Notes under the pieces: model-generated
Seen by the model: the letters and a program-made list of their open reading frames with translations, nothing else
What the model was told of the DNA's origin: nothing
The model's database searches: none
In this document: one piece after another, positions 16,416-27,396 of the stretch
Layout of the letters: each line of letters starts with the position of its first letter
How positions within the stretch are numbered: the first letter of the stretch is position 1
Translations under genes and position numbers: made by a program
From: an uncultured Eubacteriales bacterium
Lineage (GTDB): Bacteria; Bacillota; Clostridia; Oscillospirales; Oscillospiraceae
Assembly: GCA_900079765.1 (NCBI GenBank)
Contig: LT599017.1
Coordinates: forward strand, 744,001-808,000
Length of the DNA stretch: 64,000 nt
Direction of reading: 5' to 3'

Positions 16416-17138
16416 TTGAGGATAGACGTGCTGGGTGTGGGCGTGGACAGCCTGACGGGCGGCGAGGCAGTGGCCCGGGCGGCGGAGCTGGCGGCGGGGG
16501 ATAAATTTACCTACGCCGTAACCCCCAACCCTGAGTTTATTTTGCTGGCGAAGAAGAGCGAGGTATTCCGCACTGCCCTCAACGGGGCGGATCTGGTGGT
16601 GGCGGACGGCATCGGCGTGGTGAAGGCCGCGCAGATATTGGGCCGCCCGCTGAAGGCCAAGGTGCCGGGCATCGACCTGGCGGAGGGCCTTTGCGGGATG
16701 CTTGCGAACTCGGGGGGAAAACTCTTCCTCCTGGGAGCAAAGCCGGGCGTCGCCCAGACGGCTGGGGAGAATCTGGCGAGGAAATACCCCGGCCTCACCA
16801 TCTGCGGGGTGTACGACGGGTACTTCAAGGAAGACGCCCTAGTGGTAGAGGCCATCAGGGCAAGCGGGGCCGATGTGGTTTTCGTATGCCTGGGCGCACC
16901 CAAGCAGGAGCTATGGATGGTGGAGCACGGGCCAAAGACCGGGGTTAAGCTGATGCTGGGCCTGGGCGGGAGCCTGGACGTCTTCGCCGGGACGGTGGAG
17001 CGCGCACCCCAGGGCTGGCAGCGGTTGGGGCTGGAGTGGCTCTACCGGCTGCTCAAGGAGCCAAAACGAATCGGACGCATGGCAAAGCTGCCGCTGGTGC
17101 TGGTGGACGCCGCCGCGGCTCGGGTGAGAGGTAAGTAA
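16416..17138 (+). CDS. WecG/TagA/CpsF-family glycosyltransferase (GT26)
   Basis: The start is set at TTG 16416 because GGAGGAGA ends 5 bases upstream; an ATG at 16401 overlaps this site and would add five residues. The 240-residue product has the family signatures VTPNPEFILLAKKS and LVVADGIGVVKAAQI near residues 30-70, GKLFLLGAKPGVA, and VFVCLGAPKQELWM. TagA transfers N-acetylmannosamine to lipid-linked GlcNAc in wall teichoic acid synthesis, WecG acts in enterobacterial common antigen. The acceptor and donor here cannot be told. No other teichoic acid genes are adjacent. Confidence 0.92.
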   Translation: MRIDVLGVGVDSLTGGEAVARAAELAAGDKFTYAVTPNPEFILLAKKSEVFRTALNGADLVVADGIGVVKAAQILGRPLKAKVPGIDLAEGLCGMLANSGGKLFLLGAKPGVAQTAGENLARKYPGLTICGVYDGYFKEDALVVEAIRASGADVVFVCLGAPKQELWMVEHGPKTGVKLMLGLGGSLDVFAGTVERAPQGWQRLGLEWLYRLLKEPKRIGRMAKLPLVLVDAAAARVRGK

Positions 17139-17178
17139 GGTCTTGCTGTAAACAAATATACCCAAGGGGGAGGATTCC

Positions 17179-17859
17179 ATGTCAGGAAAGCTGATCGTGT
17201 TCGAGGGCACCGATGGGTCGGGCAAGTCCACCCAGTTTGCCCGGCTGTGCTCCCGGCTGGAGGATGAGGGGAGACCTTTTGAAAAGCTGGTCTTTCCCCA
17301 GTACGACAAGCCCTCCTCCGCACTCTTGAAGATGTATCTGGGGGGTGAGTTCGGCGCCCACCCGGACGACGTGAACGCCTACGCGGCTTCCACCTTCTAC
17401 GCTGTGGACCGCTACGCCGCATGGAAAAAGGTATGGGGCGAGTACTATAAGAGCGGCGGACTGGTCCTGTCGGACCGGTACACTACCTCCAACGCGGTAC
17501 ACCAGACCTGCAAGCTGCCGGAGGATGAGTGGGAGGGGTTCCTCCGCTGGCTTTTCGACTTTGAGTGCGGCAAGCTGGGCCTGCCGGAACCCGACCTTGT
17601 GATTTACCTGGACATGCCCACCCCAAAGGCCGTGGAGATGCTGCGGGCCAGGGAGAGCGCCACCCACACCAGGGGGGATATCCATGAGGTGGACACGGAA
17701 TACCTCGCCAAATGTCGCCGCACCGCTCATCGGGCGGCCGAGCTCTACGGCTGGACAGTGGTGCCCTGCGTGGACGGTGCCGGGAACGTGAGGAGCATTG
17801 AGGACATCCACGAGGAGGTCTGGTGTCTTGCCAGCGCCACGTTGAAAAAAGAAGATTGA
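17179..17859 (+). CDS. tmk: Thymidylate kinase
   Basis: AAGGGGGAGG precedes ATG 17179. The 226-residue product carries the P-loop FEGTDGSGKST, the DR(Y) motif SDRYTTSNAVHQ, and a LID-like region RARESATHTRGDIHEVD. It makes dTDP from dTMP in the cytoplasm. It is slightly longer than the usual 205-215 residues and belongs to the Clostridia dTMP-kinase-like group. It stands 14 bases before the DJ-1 gene and likely in the same operon with the cyclo-ligase, a nucleotide/folate theme. Confidence 0.88.
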   Translation: MSGKLIVFEGTDGSGKSTQFARLCSRLEDEGRPFEKLVFPQYDKPSSALLKMYLGGEFGAHPDDVNAYAASTFYAVDRYAAWKKVWGEYYKSGGLVLSDRYTTSNAVHQTCKLPEDEWEGFLRWLFDFECGKLGLPEPDLVIYLDMPTPKAVEMLRARESATHTRGDIHEVDTEYLAKCRRTAHRAAELYGWTVVPCVDGAGNVRSIEDIHEEVWCLASATLKKED

Positions 17860-17873
17860 CGGAGGGACAAGCT

Positions 17874-18422
17874 ATGGTCTATATCTTGCTTGGAGAGGGC
17901 TTTGAGGAGAGCGAGGCCCTGGTGCCCGCGGACCTGCTGCGCCGGGGCGGAGCGGAGGTCGCCCTGGTGGGGCTGGAGGAGCTGGAGGTAACCGGCGGCC
18001 ACGGCATCACCGTGAAGGCCGACATTACCCTAGACCAGGTGGACGAGGAGAAGATGGAGATGCTGGTCCTCCCCGGCGGGATGGGGGGCGTGGAGTCCAT
18101 CCAGCTCAACCTGTTCGCCCTGGCCCTCATCCAGCGGGCCTATGATCTGGGCTGCTGGATCGGCGCTATCTGTGCCGCGCCTACCATCCTGGCCCGCATC
18201 GGCTTTTTGGATCGGCGCAAGGCGGTGTGTTTCCCCGGCATGGAGGAAGAGATGGGCTCCGCCGTGGTGCAGCTTGGGGAGAGCGTGGTCACCGACGGGC
18301 GCATCATCACCGGCGAGGCGGCGGGCTCGTCCTTCGAGTTTGGTCTGCGGCTGGTGGAGGCGGTTAAGGGCAGGGGCACCGCGCAGAAGGTGAAAAACTC
18401 CGTCCACTTCCATCATGGATAA
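17874..18422 (+). CDS. DJ-1/PfpI family protein
   Basis: The start ATG 17874 (MVYILLGEGFEESEAL) follows GGAGGG; an upstream in-frame start lies inside tmk. The 182-residue product has the family's conserved Glu in GFEESEA and the nucleophilic Cys in WIGAICAAPTILA, as in DJ-1/YajL. Proposed roles are in oxidative-stress protection or glyoxalase/deglycase-type chemistry, which remain debated. It overlaps the next gene by 8 bases. Confidence 0.9.
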   Translation: MVYILLGEGFEESEALVPADLLRRGGAEVALVGLEELEVTGGHGITVKADITLDQVDEEKMEMLVLPGGMGGVESIQLNLFALALIQRAYDLGCWIGAICAAPTILARIGFLDRRKAVCFPGMEEEMGSAVVQLGESVVTDGRIITGEAAGSSFEFGLRLVEAVKGRGTAQKVKNSVHFHHG

Positions 18423-18981
18423 TGAAAAGGCCGCCCTCCGTGCCCAAATCCGAGGGGAGATGGCGGCCATGACCGAGGGCGAGCGCCGGGAGAGTGACGC
18501 GCTGCTCTTCACGCGCTTTCTCGCCCTGCCCGAGGTGGAGGGGGCGAGAACCGTCCTCCTCTACCGGGGAATGGGCGCCGAACCGGACACAGAGCGGCTC
18601 ATTTCGGCCCTGCTGGACCGGGGCAAGACCGTAGCCCTGCCACGCTGCCTCCCCGACAGGGGGATGGAGGCGCGGATCGTTACGAAAGGCACGGCCCTTG
18701 GCCGCCACCCCTACGGGATGCTGGAGCCGGGGGGGGATTGTCCCCTTTTGCCCAGGGGGGCGATCGACCTTATTCTGACGCCGGGGCTTGCCTTTGATAA
18801 AAGCGGTTATCGACTGGGCCACGGCGGGGGATACTATGACCGATATCTGGCAGACTTTGAGGGCATCACTGCGGCCCTGTGCCGGGAGAAGTTTTTGCTG
18901 CCCCAAGTGCCCGCCCTGCCCCACGACAGGCCCGTGAAACTGGTGGTTACCGAGCGGGAGACCTATCGCGCGGCGGCGTGA
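18415..18981 (+). CDS. 5-formyltetrahydrofolate cyclo-ligase
   Basis: The 188-residue protein starts inside the end of the DJ-1 gene. It shows the family's ATP and folate motifs: LYRGMGAEPDT, LPRCLPDRGMEARIV and the diagnostic TPGLAFDKSGYRLGHGGGYYDRYL spread across residues 121-143. The enzyme converts 5-formyl-THF to 5,10-methenyl-THF with ATP, returning folate to the one-carbon pool. It ends the tmk operon. Confidence 0.93.
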   Translation: MDNEKAALRAQIRGEMAAMTEGERRESDALLFTRFLALPEVEGARTVLLYRGMGAEPDTERLISALLDRGKTVALPRCLPDRGMEARIVTKGTALGRHPYGMLEPGGDCPLLPRGAIDLILTPGLAFDKSGYRLGHGGGYYDRYLADFEGITAALCREKFLLPQVPALPHDRPVKLVVTERETYRAAA

Positions 18982-18992
18982 CGGAAAAGAAA

Positions 18993-19014
18993 GGGCGGAC
19001 CCTTCGGTCCGCCC
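18993..19014 (-). terminator. Terminator between cyclo-ligase and the Cys-rich small gene
   Basis: Stem GGGCGGACC/GGTCCGCCC (18993-19001, 19006-19014) with a CTTC loop. On the minus strand TTTCTTTTCC follows, so it mainly terminates the 46-residue gene; it may also serve the cyclo-ligase operon. Confidence 0.8.
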
Positions 19015-19032
19015 CGCCTCTAAGTAGATGCC

Positions 19033-19173
19033 TCAGCAGCCGCAGTTGTTGCAGCCGTTGTTGCAGCCGTTGTTGCAGCCGCCCAGACCGTTGCCGCAGC
19101 AAAGCAGCAGGATGATGATGATAATGATCCACAGGCAGTTGCCGCCGCCACAGCCGTTATTGCCACACCACAT
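19033..19173 (-). CDS. Tiny Cys/Gly/Asn-rich membrane peptide, 46 residues
   Basis: The start ATG 19173 is chosen because GAGGTGAAG lies 6 bases upstream; the longer frame has no ribosome site. The peptide has 10 cysteines in 46 residues, a central hydrophobic run WIIIIIILLL (residues 15-24) and a tail of CNNG repeats ending NNCGC. One membrane segment flanked by cysteine-rich ends is predicted. The tail codons form a GTTG-rich tandem repeat (19035-19085). It resembles the small YjcZ-type proteins of Firmicutes only in composition. Metal or disulfide chemistry is possible but unshown. Confidence 0.72.
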   Translation of the reverse strand: MWCGNNGCGGGNCLWIIIIIILLLCCGNGLGGCNNGCNNGCNNCGC

Positions 19174-19323
19174 AAAAAACTTCACCTCTTCTAAATAATA
19201 GGGGGTATGGGCGGGTGCGCCGCCCCGTTTCCCTTTACGCCCCATACTATGTCTGCCTTATAAGAGTGGTTCCGTGGAAAACGGAGCCCTTTCCATTTTT
19301 TCTTTCTGATTGGAGTTGTCCTC

Positions 19324-20535
19324 ATGTCTGAACACGATGAGAGAAGTATGCAGCGCCCTCGCCCGCCACGGCGGGAGGAGGGACAGACGCCGCCACCCAA
19401 AAAGAGAAAGCGCCGCCGCCGGAGCATGGGCCCCTGGGGGGCGCTCCTCTACGTGGTGCTGGTCATCGGCGCATCCGCTCTGCTGGCGGGCCTGGGCTGG
19501 ATGGCTGCCTGTGACGTGCTGTCTTTGGATAAGCCGGAGAAGACCGCCGTGGTTACTCTGGCGGATGACGTCTTCGAGTCCAAGGAGGTCAAGGGCGAAG
19601 ACGGGGCGACCGAGACCGTCCTACGCGCGGACTTAGGCTATGTGGCCGGCCAGCTCAAGGAGCAGGGGCTCATCCGATACCCCTGGCTCTTCAAGCTCTT
19701 CATCTCCATCACCGGGAAGAGCGACGCTCTGCGCCCCGGAGTCTATAATCTGGACACAACCATGGACTATAGCGCCATGATCCGCAACCTGAGCGCGAAG
19801 TCGGGCAGCAAGGCGGAGGTCACAGTGGTCATCAAGGAGGGGTATACCTCCGTACAGGTTTTTGAGACTCTGGCGGCCGCAGGGGTAGCCTCGTTGGACG
19901 ACCTGGAGAATACCGCCGCCACCTATGACTTCAAATTCTCCTTCCTTAAGGACGTAGTGCCCCTGGGGGATAGCAACCGGCTGGAGGGCTACCTCTTCCC
20001 GGACACCTACCAGTTCTACACCAACATGGACCCCGTGCAGGCGCTGAACAAGATGCTGCTGCGGTTTGACGACGTCTTTACCCAGGACATGCGGGACGAG
20101 GCGGCCGCCAACGGCCAGACCGTCCAGGACATCATCACCATCGCCTCCCTTATCGAGAAGGAGACCACCGGCGACGACCAGGCCCTCATCTCCTCGGTCA
20201 TCTATAACCGCCTATACAAGCCAAACTCCCAGACGGCGGGCTACCTCAACGTGGACGCGACCCTCCTCTATGTCCTGCCCGAGCGGGCGGGCAAGCTGAC
20301 CGCCGAGGATCTGCAGTACGACAGCCCCTATAACACTGCACTGTACAAGGGCCTTCCCCCCGGACCCATTGCCAACCCCGGACAGGCCGCCCTCCGGTCT
20401 GCCCTGAAACCAGAGACCTCCAGCTATTACTTCTACGCCCTGGGCGACGACAAGGAGCATCACTTCTTCAAGACCTATGAAGAGCAGAGCAGTTTCATCG
20501 CCAGCCAGAGCATCTACCAGAGCAATGGCGGATAA
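19324..20535 (+). CDS. mltG: Endolytic murein transglycosylase MltG (YceG-like)
   Basis: The 403-residue protein has a long basic, Pro-rich cytoplasmic N-terminus, one membrane segment (residues 38-64) and an extracytoplasmic YceG domain. It shows VVIKEGYTSVQVFETL (LysM-like part), LEGYLFPDTYQF, the catalytic Glu in IASLIEKET, LNVDATLLYVL and GLPPGPIANPGQAAL. MltG cuts nascent glycan strands and sets their length. The next gene, a U32 peptidase, overlaps it by 11 bases. The mltG-U32 pairing also occurs in Bacillus (yrrL to yrrO). Confidence 0.93.
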   Translation: MSEHDERSMQRPRPPRREEGQTPPPKKRKRRRRSMGPWGALLYVVLVIGASALLAGLGWMAACDVLSLDKPEKTAVVTLADDVFESKEVKGEDGATETVLRADLGYVAGQLKEQGLIRYPWLFKLFISITGKSDALRPGVYNLDTTMDYSAMIRNLSAKSGSKAEVTVVIKEGYTSVQVFETLAAAGVASLDDLENTAATYDFKFSFLKDVVPLGDSNRLEGYLFPDTYQFYTNMDPVQALNKMLLRFDDVFTQDMRDEAAANGQTVQDIITIASLIEKETTGDDQALISSVIYNRLYKPNSQTAGYLNVDATLLYVLPERAGKLTAEDLQYDSPYNTALYKGLPPGPIANPGQAALRSALKPETSSYYFYALGDDKEHHFFKTYEEQSSFIASQSIYQSNGG

Positions 20536-21751
20536 GCGCATGGAGGTTCTCGCCCCGGCGGGGGACATGGATCGGCTGCGCATGGCGATGGCCTACGGGG
20601 CCGACGCAGTATACCTGGCGGGCGGCCTCTTCGGGATGCGCTCCTTCGCGGGCAACTTCACGCCCGAGGAGCTGCGGGAGGCGGTGGAGCTCTGCCACGG
20701 AAGAGGCGTGAAGGTCCACGTCACCTGTAACACCATGCCCCGCAATAATGAGCTGGCCCTCCTGCCCCAGTGGCTTGGGTACCTGGAGGAGCTGGGTGTG
20801 GACGCTGCCATCGTGGCCGATGTGGGAGTGCTCTCCCTCTTAAAAAGGCATGCGCCCCACGTAAAGGCACACATCTCCACCCAGGCGAGTATTGTCAACT
20901 ACCAGTCCGCCCGCGCCTGGCATGAGCTGGGCGCGGAGCGGGTCGTCCTCGCTCGGGAGCTCTCGCTGGATGAGATCAGGGAGATACGGGCAAAAGCGCC
21001 ACCGGCCTTGGAGTTGGAGGCGTTCGCCCACGGGTCCATGTGCGTAAGTTATTCAGGCCGGTGCCTCCTCTCCAACTATATGACCGGGCGGGACGCCAAC
21101 AGAGGCGCCTGCGCCCAGCCCTGCCGCTACCAGTACGCTCTCATGGAAGAGAAACGGCCGGGCGAGTACTTCCCCGTCTATGAGGAGAACGGGGAGACCT
21201 ACATCATGAATTCCCGGGACATGTGCATGATCGATTACATCCCGGAGCTTTTGGACGCGGGGCTCGACAGCCTGAAGATCGAGGGCCGGGCCAAGAGCGC
21301 GTATTACGCAGCCATTGTCACGGGAGCCTACCGCCACGCGGTGGACGCGGCCCTGGCGGGTAAGCCGTTGGACCCCCTCTGGCGCGGCGAGGTGGAGCGG
21401 GTGAGCCACCGGCACTACTCTACCGGCTTCTACTTCGGGGAGCCGGGGCAGTTCACCCAGGACGCCCGATACATCCGGGACTGGCAGGTCTCGGCCATGG
21501 TGGAGGAATGCGATGGGGAGGGGAACGCCGTTCTCTCCCTCAACAACAAATTTTCCGCGGGGGACGAACTGGAGCTGGTAGGCCCCGGCGTGCGGCCCGT
21601 AGCCTTTGCTGCACCTACCATGGCCGACCTGGAGGGGAACGCGCTCACCGAGGTCCGAAAGCCTGAGATGCGCTTTGCCATGCGCCTTCCCCAGAGCGTG
21701 CCGCCCCTATCCCTGCTGCGGCGGAGCGTGGAGCTGACTCCAAGGAGTTGA
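20525..21751 (+). CDS. U32 family peptidase, tRNA hydroxylation protein (TrhP/YrrO-like)
   Basis: ATG 20525 (MADKRMEVLAPAGDMD) lies inside the end of mltG; the product is 408 residues. The N-terminal half has the U32 barrel (YGADAVYLAG, FGMRSFAGNF). The conserved cysteines CVSYSGRCLLSNY and GACAQPCRY, which would hold an iron-sulfur cluster, are in place, followed by the C-terminal beta domain. Family members TrhP/YrrO take part in 5-hydroxyuridine formation at tRNA position 34 using prephenate; older annotations call them collagenases. Context next to mltG matches the Bacillus yrr operon. Confidence 0.9.
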   Translation: MADKRMEVLAPAGDMDRLRMAMAYGADAVYLAGGLFGMRSFAGNFTPEELREAVELCHGRGVKVHVTCNTMPRNNELALLPQWLGYLEELGVDAAIVADVGVLSLLKRHAPHVKAHISTQASIVNYQSARAWHELGAERVVLARELSLDEIREIRAKAPPALELEAFAHGSMCVSYSGRCLLSNYMTGRDANRGACAQPCRYQYALMEEKRPGEYFPVYEENGETYIMNSRDMCMIDYIPELLDAGLDSLKIEGRAKSAYYAAIVTGAYRHAVDAALAGKPLDPLWRGEVERVSHRHYSTGFYFGEPGQFTQDARYIRDWQVSAMVEECDGEGNAVLSLNNKFSAGDELELVGPGVRPVAFAAPTMADLEGNALTEVRKPEMRFAMRLPQSVPPLSLLRRSVELTPRS

Positions 21752-21758
21752 AACCGGT

Positions 21759-22868
21759 TTGAGTGATTTGACAACTACCCGCCGCCGGGATTATGACCTG
21801 CTGCGGGTCGCGTCCATGGCGGCGGTGGTGTACCTGCACACCGCCGCGGCCTCTTTGCAGACCATGGAGAACGGCGCGCTGTGGCAGTTTTCCAACCTCT
21901 TCGCCTCCCTGGGCACCGCGGCAGTGCCCATTTTCTTCATGCTGTCGGGGGCTCTCCTACTGCGCTCGCCCCGGACGGGGGATTGGGTCTTCATGCTGCG
22001 CCGCCGCCTGCCACGGGTGCTGGTCCCCGGCCTCTTCTGGGCGGGGCTGGTGATTTTGGGCACCTGGGGGCTGAAGGGCGGGGACGCGGCCTTTCAAATG
22101 CTGGTCCATCTGCCCAATACGACGGTGCTCACACCATACTGGTTCCTCTACGCTCTGGTGCCCATGTACCTCCTCTCCCCCCTCCTTAAGCGCCTGGCGG
22201 ACGGCATGGAGGAGAGCCACTGGCGCTACCTCCTGGGCCTGTGGGGGGTGCTGACCCTGGGGCTCCAGAGCGTGGCCTACCTGACGCCGGAGCCGTGGAA
22301 GTTCTTCTTCCTGGAGAACGGCACCCTCAACGTAAGCGCCATAGGGGGGTACCTGGGGTATTTCTTTCTGGGGGCGTACCTGGACCGGCTGGAGCGCCTG
22401 CCGCCCCGGTGGACGCTGTGGCTGGCCGTGGGGGCGGACTGGGCAATCATCACCTTGGGCACATGGTACTTCACCGCGAGGACCGGCATGTACGGCCAGC
22501 AGTTTTTAGACTACCGGGGTATTTTCGCCGCAATCCTGTCCGCCGGGCTCTTCCTGCTGGCGCGGAGCTATTTTGGCTCCGGACGGGGGAGCGGGAGGGT
22601 CCTCACCGCCCTTGCCGGGTGCTCCTTCGGAGTGTACCTGGCCCACCCCTTCGCCATTAAGGCGGTGGAATTGGTGCTGGGTGAAGTGAGTGGTATCCCG
22701 GGCCAGGTCCTCATCTGGCTCCTGGCGCTGGCGGGCAGCATTTTTGGCGTGATGGCGGTACAGAGCGTCAAGCCGCTGTGCTTTCTGGTCACAGGGCAGA
22801 GCTTTGCCTCCGCTTGCCGGGAGAGCAATTTATTTTCCCTTTTTAATCAAAAAAAGAGAAATAATTAA
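21759..22868 (+). CDS. Acyltransferase 3 family membrane protein
   Basis: The start is TTG 21759 (MSDLTTTRRRDYDLLR), with AAGGAG 11 bases upstream. The 369-residue product has about ten membrane segments and the acyltransferase-3 pattern: RDYDLLRVASMAAVVYLHTAA with the active-site His in the first segment, PIFFMLSGALLLR, RRLPRVLVP, and FGVYLAHPFAI near the C-terminus. Such enzymes transfer acetyl or other acyl groups to extracellular polysaccharides, peptidoglycan or lipids. The acceptor is unknown. Confidence 0.87.
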   Translation: MSDLTTTRRRDYDLLRVASMAAVVYLHTAAASLQTMENGALWQFSNLFASLGTAAVPIFFMLSGALLLRSPRTGDWVFMLRRRLPRVLVPGLFWAGLVILGTWGLKGGDAAFQMLVHLPNTTVLTPYWFLYALVPMYLLSPLLKRLADGMEESHWRYLLGLWGVLTLGLQSVAYLTPEPWKFFFLENGTLNVSAIGGYLGYFFLGAYLDRLERLPPRWTLWLAVGADWAIITLGTWYFTARTGMYGQQFLDYRGIFAAILSAGLFLLARSYFGSGRGSGRVLTALAGCSFGVYLAHPFAIKAVELVLGEVSGIPGQVLIWLLALAGSIFGVMAVQSVKPLCFLVTGQSFASACRESNLFSLFNQKKRNN

Positions 22869-22879
22869 TCTGGTATGAA

Positions 22880-22907
22880 TTGGGTTTTCTCCTATATCTG
22901 CTATACT
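22880..22907 (+). promoter_or_regulatory. Probable promoter of the S41-like lipoprotein gene
   Basis: TTGGGT (22880-22885), 16 bases, TATACT (22902-22907), 23 bases before the start codon. Confidence 0.55.
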
Positions 22908-22930
22908 GTGGGGTATTAGGGGGAATGATT

Positions 22931-24211
22931 ATGAGACGGTCCGCCGCACTGCTTTTGACTCTGCCGCTGCTGTTGGCTCTGTGTGCCTGCGCTCCAGCGC
23001 ACACGCCCCAGGAGACGATTCCGCCCGTCGCATCCGCTCAGGTCCAGGATACAAACCCCTGGCTGGAGGATTACGACTACTTCTGGCAGCTCGTGGAGGA
23101 GAATTTTCCCACCTATGCAGCTGCGCAGCGCATCTCGGGCCGTGATTTCCGGGCGGTGAAGGAGCAGTACCGCGCCAAGGCAGCTCAGGTAGAGGATGCG
23201 GATGAGCTGTACGGCGTGCTCTATATGTGCGCCCGGGAATTCCAGGGGGCGGGGCACTTCGGCCTGCTCAGCGAAGGAATGTACTGTTTCATCATGGACC
23301 TGTTCCGCGACACCGCCGACCCTAAGAGCCGGTATGAGTACGACCTTTTGAACAACCCTACCTCAAGGGAATACTATGGCTACAGCGACCCGGAAGAGGT
23401 ACCGGAGGGAGATGGGCAGTCCGCCGGAGAACAGGCGGAGAGCTCCCTAGACAATCTGATTTTTAAATATTATCCTGACTATGGTGCGGCCTATGTGGAG
23501 ATTTTGTCCATGGATATGTCCCATTTTGCCGAGGAGCGGCAAGCGCTGGAGAACTTTTTTGCCCGCATCCAGGCGGAGGGATACCGGCACTGCATTGTGG
23601 ACATCCGCCGCAACGGCGGCGGGGACAGCTCCTATGGCACTACGGCCGTAGTGGGGCCCAACATTATGGAGGATACCTTCTCTACCCACTACGCCCTTGT
23701 AAGGCGCGGCAGTGCTATGATAGACTACTTCAAGACCATGGATAACTGGCTGACGCTGCGGCCCATCGATGAGCTGCCGGTGGAGGCGCTGCCCGCGCTG
23801 GAACCGGGCGACGTAGCCCTGGCCACCCATTTCTACATGGCCGACCTCTGGGCCGAAGCCTCCCCGGCGGCGCAGGTCGGCGGCCCTCTCTTCTCAGGCC
23901 GGTTCTGGCTGCTGGTGGGGTCGAAGGTCTACTCCGCAAGCGAATCTTTCGCCATCTTCTGCAAGGATACCGGTTTTGCCACCCTGGTGGGCGAGACCAC
24001 GGGCGGGGACGGCATCGGCGTCAATCCCTACCTGTGCCCGCTGCCCAACTCCGGCATCTGCGTCCGTTTCTCAGCGGAAAACGGTCTCAATGCCGACGGC
24101 TCCTGCAATGAGGAGTACGGCACACAGCCTGATATCCCCAACGCCCCCGGTATGAACGCTTTGGAAACCTGCCTTGCAGCCATAAGGGGAGAAAGCGGGA
24201 AAAATGATTGA
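22931..24211 (+). CDS. S41-family peptidase-like lipoprotein
   Basis: ATG 22931 (MRRSAALLLTL) is 6 bases after AGGGGGA. A lipobox LCAC puts the lipid anchor on Cys20; 426 residues in total. The S41 core shows IVDIRRNGGGDSSYGT and the Ser region SKVYSASESFAIFC, but the motif that carries Lys in CtpA (TxGKG) reads GETTGGDGIG. This favours the tricorn/IRBP-like S41 branch, which uses a different residue set, or loss of activity. There is no PDZ domain. It may be a surface hydrolase. The gene ends within the -35 box of the alaS leader. Confidence 0.83.
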   Translation: MRRSAALLLTLPLLLALCACAPAHTPQETIPPVASAQVQDTNPWLEDYDYFWQLVEENFPTYAAAQRISGRDFRAVKEQYRAKAAQVEDADELYGVLYMCAREFQGAGHFGLLSEGMYCFIMDLFRDTADPKSRYEYDLLNNPTSREYYGYSDPEEVPEGDGQSAGEQAESSLDNLIFKYYPDYGAAYVEILSMDMSHFAEERQALENFFARIQAEGYRHCIVDIRRNGGGDSSYGTTAVVGPNIMEDTFSTHYALVRRGSAMIDYFKTMDNWLTLRPIDELPVEALPALEPGDVALATHFYMADLWAEASPAAQVGGPLFSGRFWLLVGSKVYSASESFAIFCKDTGFATLVGETTGGDGIGVNPYLCPLPNSGICVRFSAENGLNADGSCNEEYGTQPDIPNAPGMNALETCLAAIRGESGKND

Positions 24212-24235
24212 CAAATGCTGTTTTTATGGTAAAAT
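24208..24235 (+). promoter_or_regulatory. Promoter of the alaS T-box transcript
   Basis: TTGACA (24208-24213), 16 bases, TAAAAT (24230-24235). The -35 overlaps the stop codon of the upstream lipoprotein gene. Confidence 0.78.
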
Positions 24236-24239
24236 AGTC

Positions 24240-24468
24240 AGGCTAAAAGCTATGACGGAGCTAAGTCTGCAACGGCGCGACGAGCGAGAGGGGATAGTGG
24301 GAGCCCTCGGCGGTACGGACAGACGCGCCACTCCCGAGCACCCTGTGACGAGCAGGGCGGATCGTCCCCGTTAAAGGATGCAATGAGATACGCCATTGCG
24401 GCGTAAATCAGGGTGGTACCGCGGAGCCATGCGCTTCGCCCCTGGAGCGACAGGGGCGGAGCGTTTTT
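24240..24468 (+). promoter_or_regulatory. T-box riboswitch controlling alaS
   Basis: The conserved T-box sequence AGGGTGGTACCGCGG is at 24410-24424. It is followed by a terminator stem (24432-24444 with 24451-24463, loop GAGCGA) and TTTTTG. Upstream lies about 170 nt of structured leader. Uncharged tRNA-Ala would stabilise the antiterminator and allow alaS expression. I could not assign the alanine specifier codon with certainty; the identity rests on the downstream gene. Confidence 0.93.
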
Positions 24469-24522
24469 GTTTTGCCCCGGCCCCCATGAGGGGAGCCAAA
24501 GAGAAAAACGGAGGTTATTTGA

Positions 24523-27162
<2,640 letters not shown>

Positions 27163-27165
27163 GCC

Positions 27166-27351
27166 ATGGCGCAAGATGCCCTTCCTCAGGACCCCGTCAT
27201 TTTGCTCAGCTATGTGAATACGCAGCTGCGGGATTTCTATGGCAGCTTTCAGGACTTCTGCACCGACCGCGAATTGGACGGTAGGGAGATCGAGGGGAAA
27301 TTAGCCGCCATCGGGTACGAGTATTTCCCGGAGCATAATCGATTTGAGTGA
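27166..27351 (+). CDS. DUF4250 small protein
   Basis: The 61-residue protein contains LPQDPVILLSYVNTQLRD and the C-terminal GKLAAIGYEYFPEHNRF, matching the DUF4250 pattern of Clostridia as I know it. It is a soluble, acidic, helical protein without a known function. It starts 3 bases after the alaS stop, so it is translated from the same message, and a terminator follows at once. Confidence 0.85.
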   Translation: MAQDALPQDPVILLSYVNTQLRDFYGSFQDFCTDRELDGREIEGKLAAIGYEYFPEHNRFE

Positions 27352-27357
27352 TATAAG

Positions 27358-27396
27358 AAAAGGGGCCGTTAGCTTGATGCTGACGGCCCCTTTTTA
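27358..27396 (+). terminator. Terminator after alaS-DUF4250
   Basis: Long stem AAAAGGGGCCGTTAG/CTGACGGCCCCTTTTT (27358-27372, 27380-27395; one G-T pair) with a 7-base loop and a T-run. Confidence 0.9.

Noticed and set aside
19035-19085. Tandem repeat that might suggest a CRISPR or satellite
   Set aside because: The 12-base periodicity is the coding sequence for CNNG repeats in the small peptide; no spacers are present.
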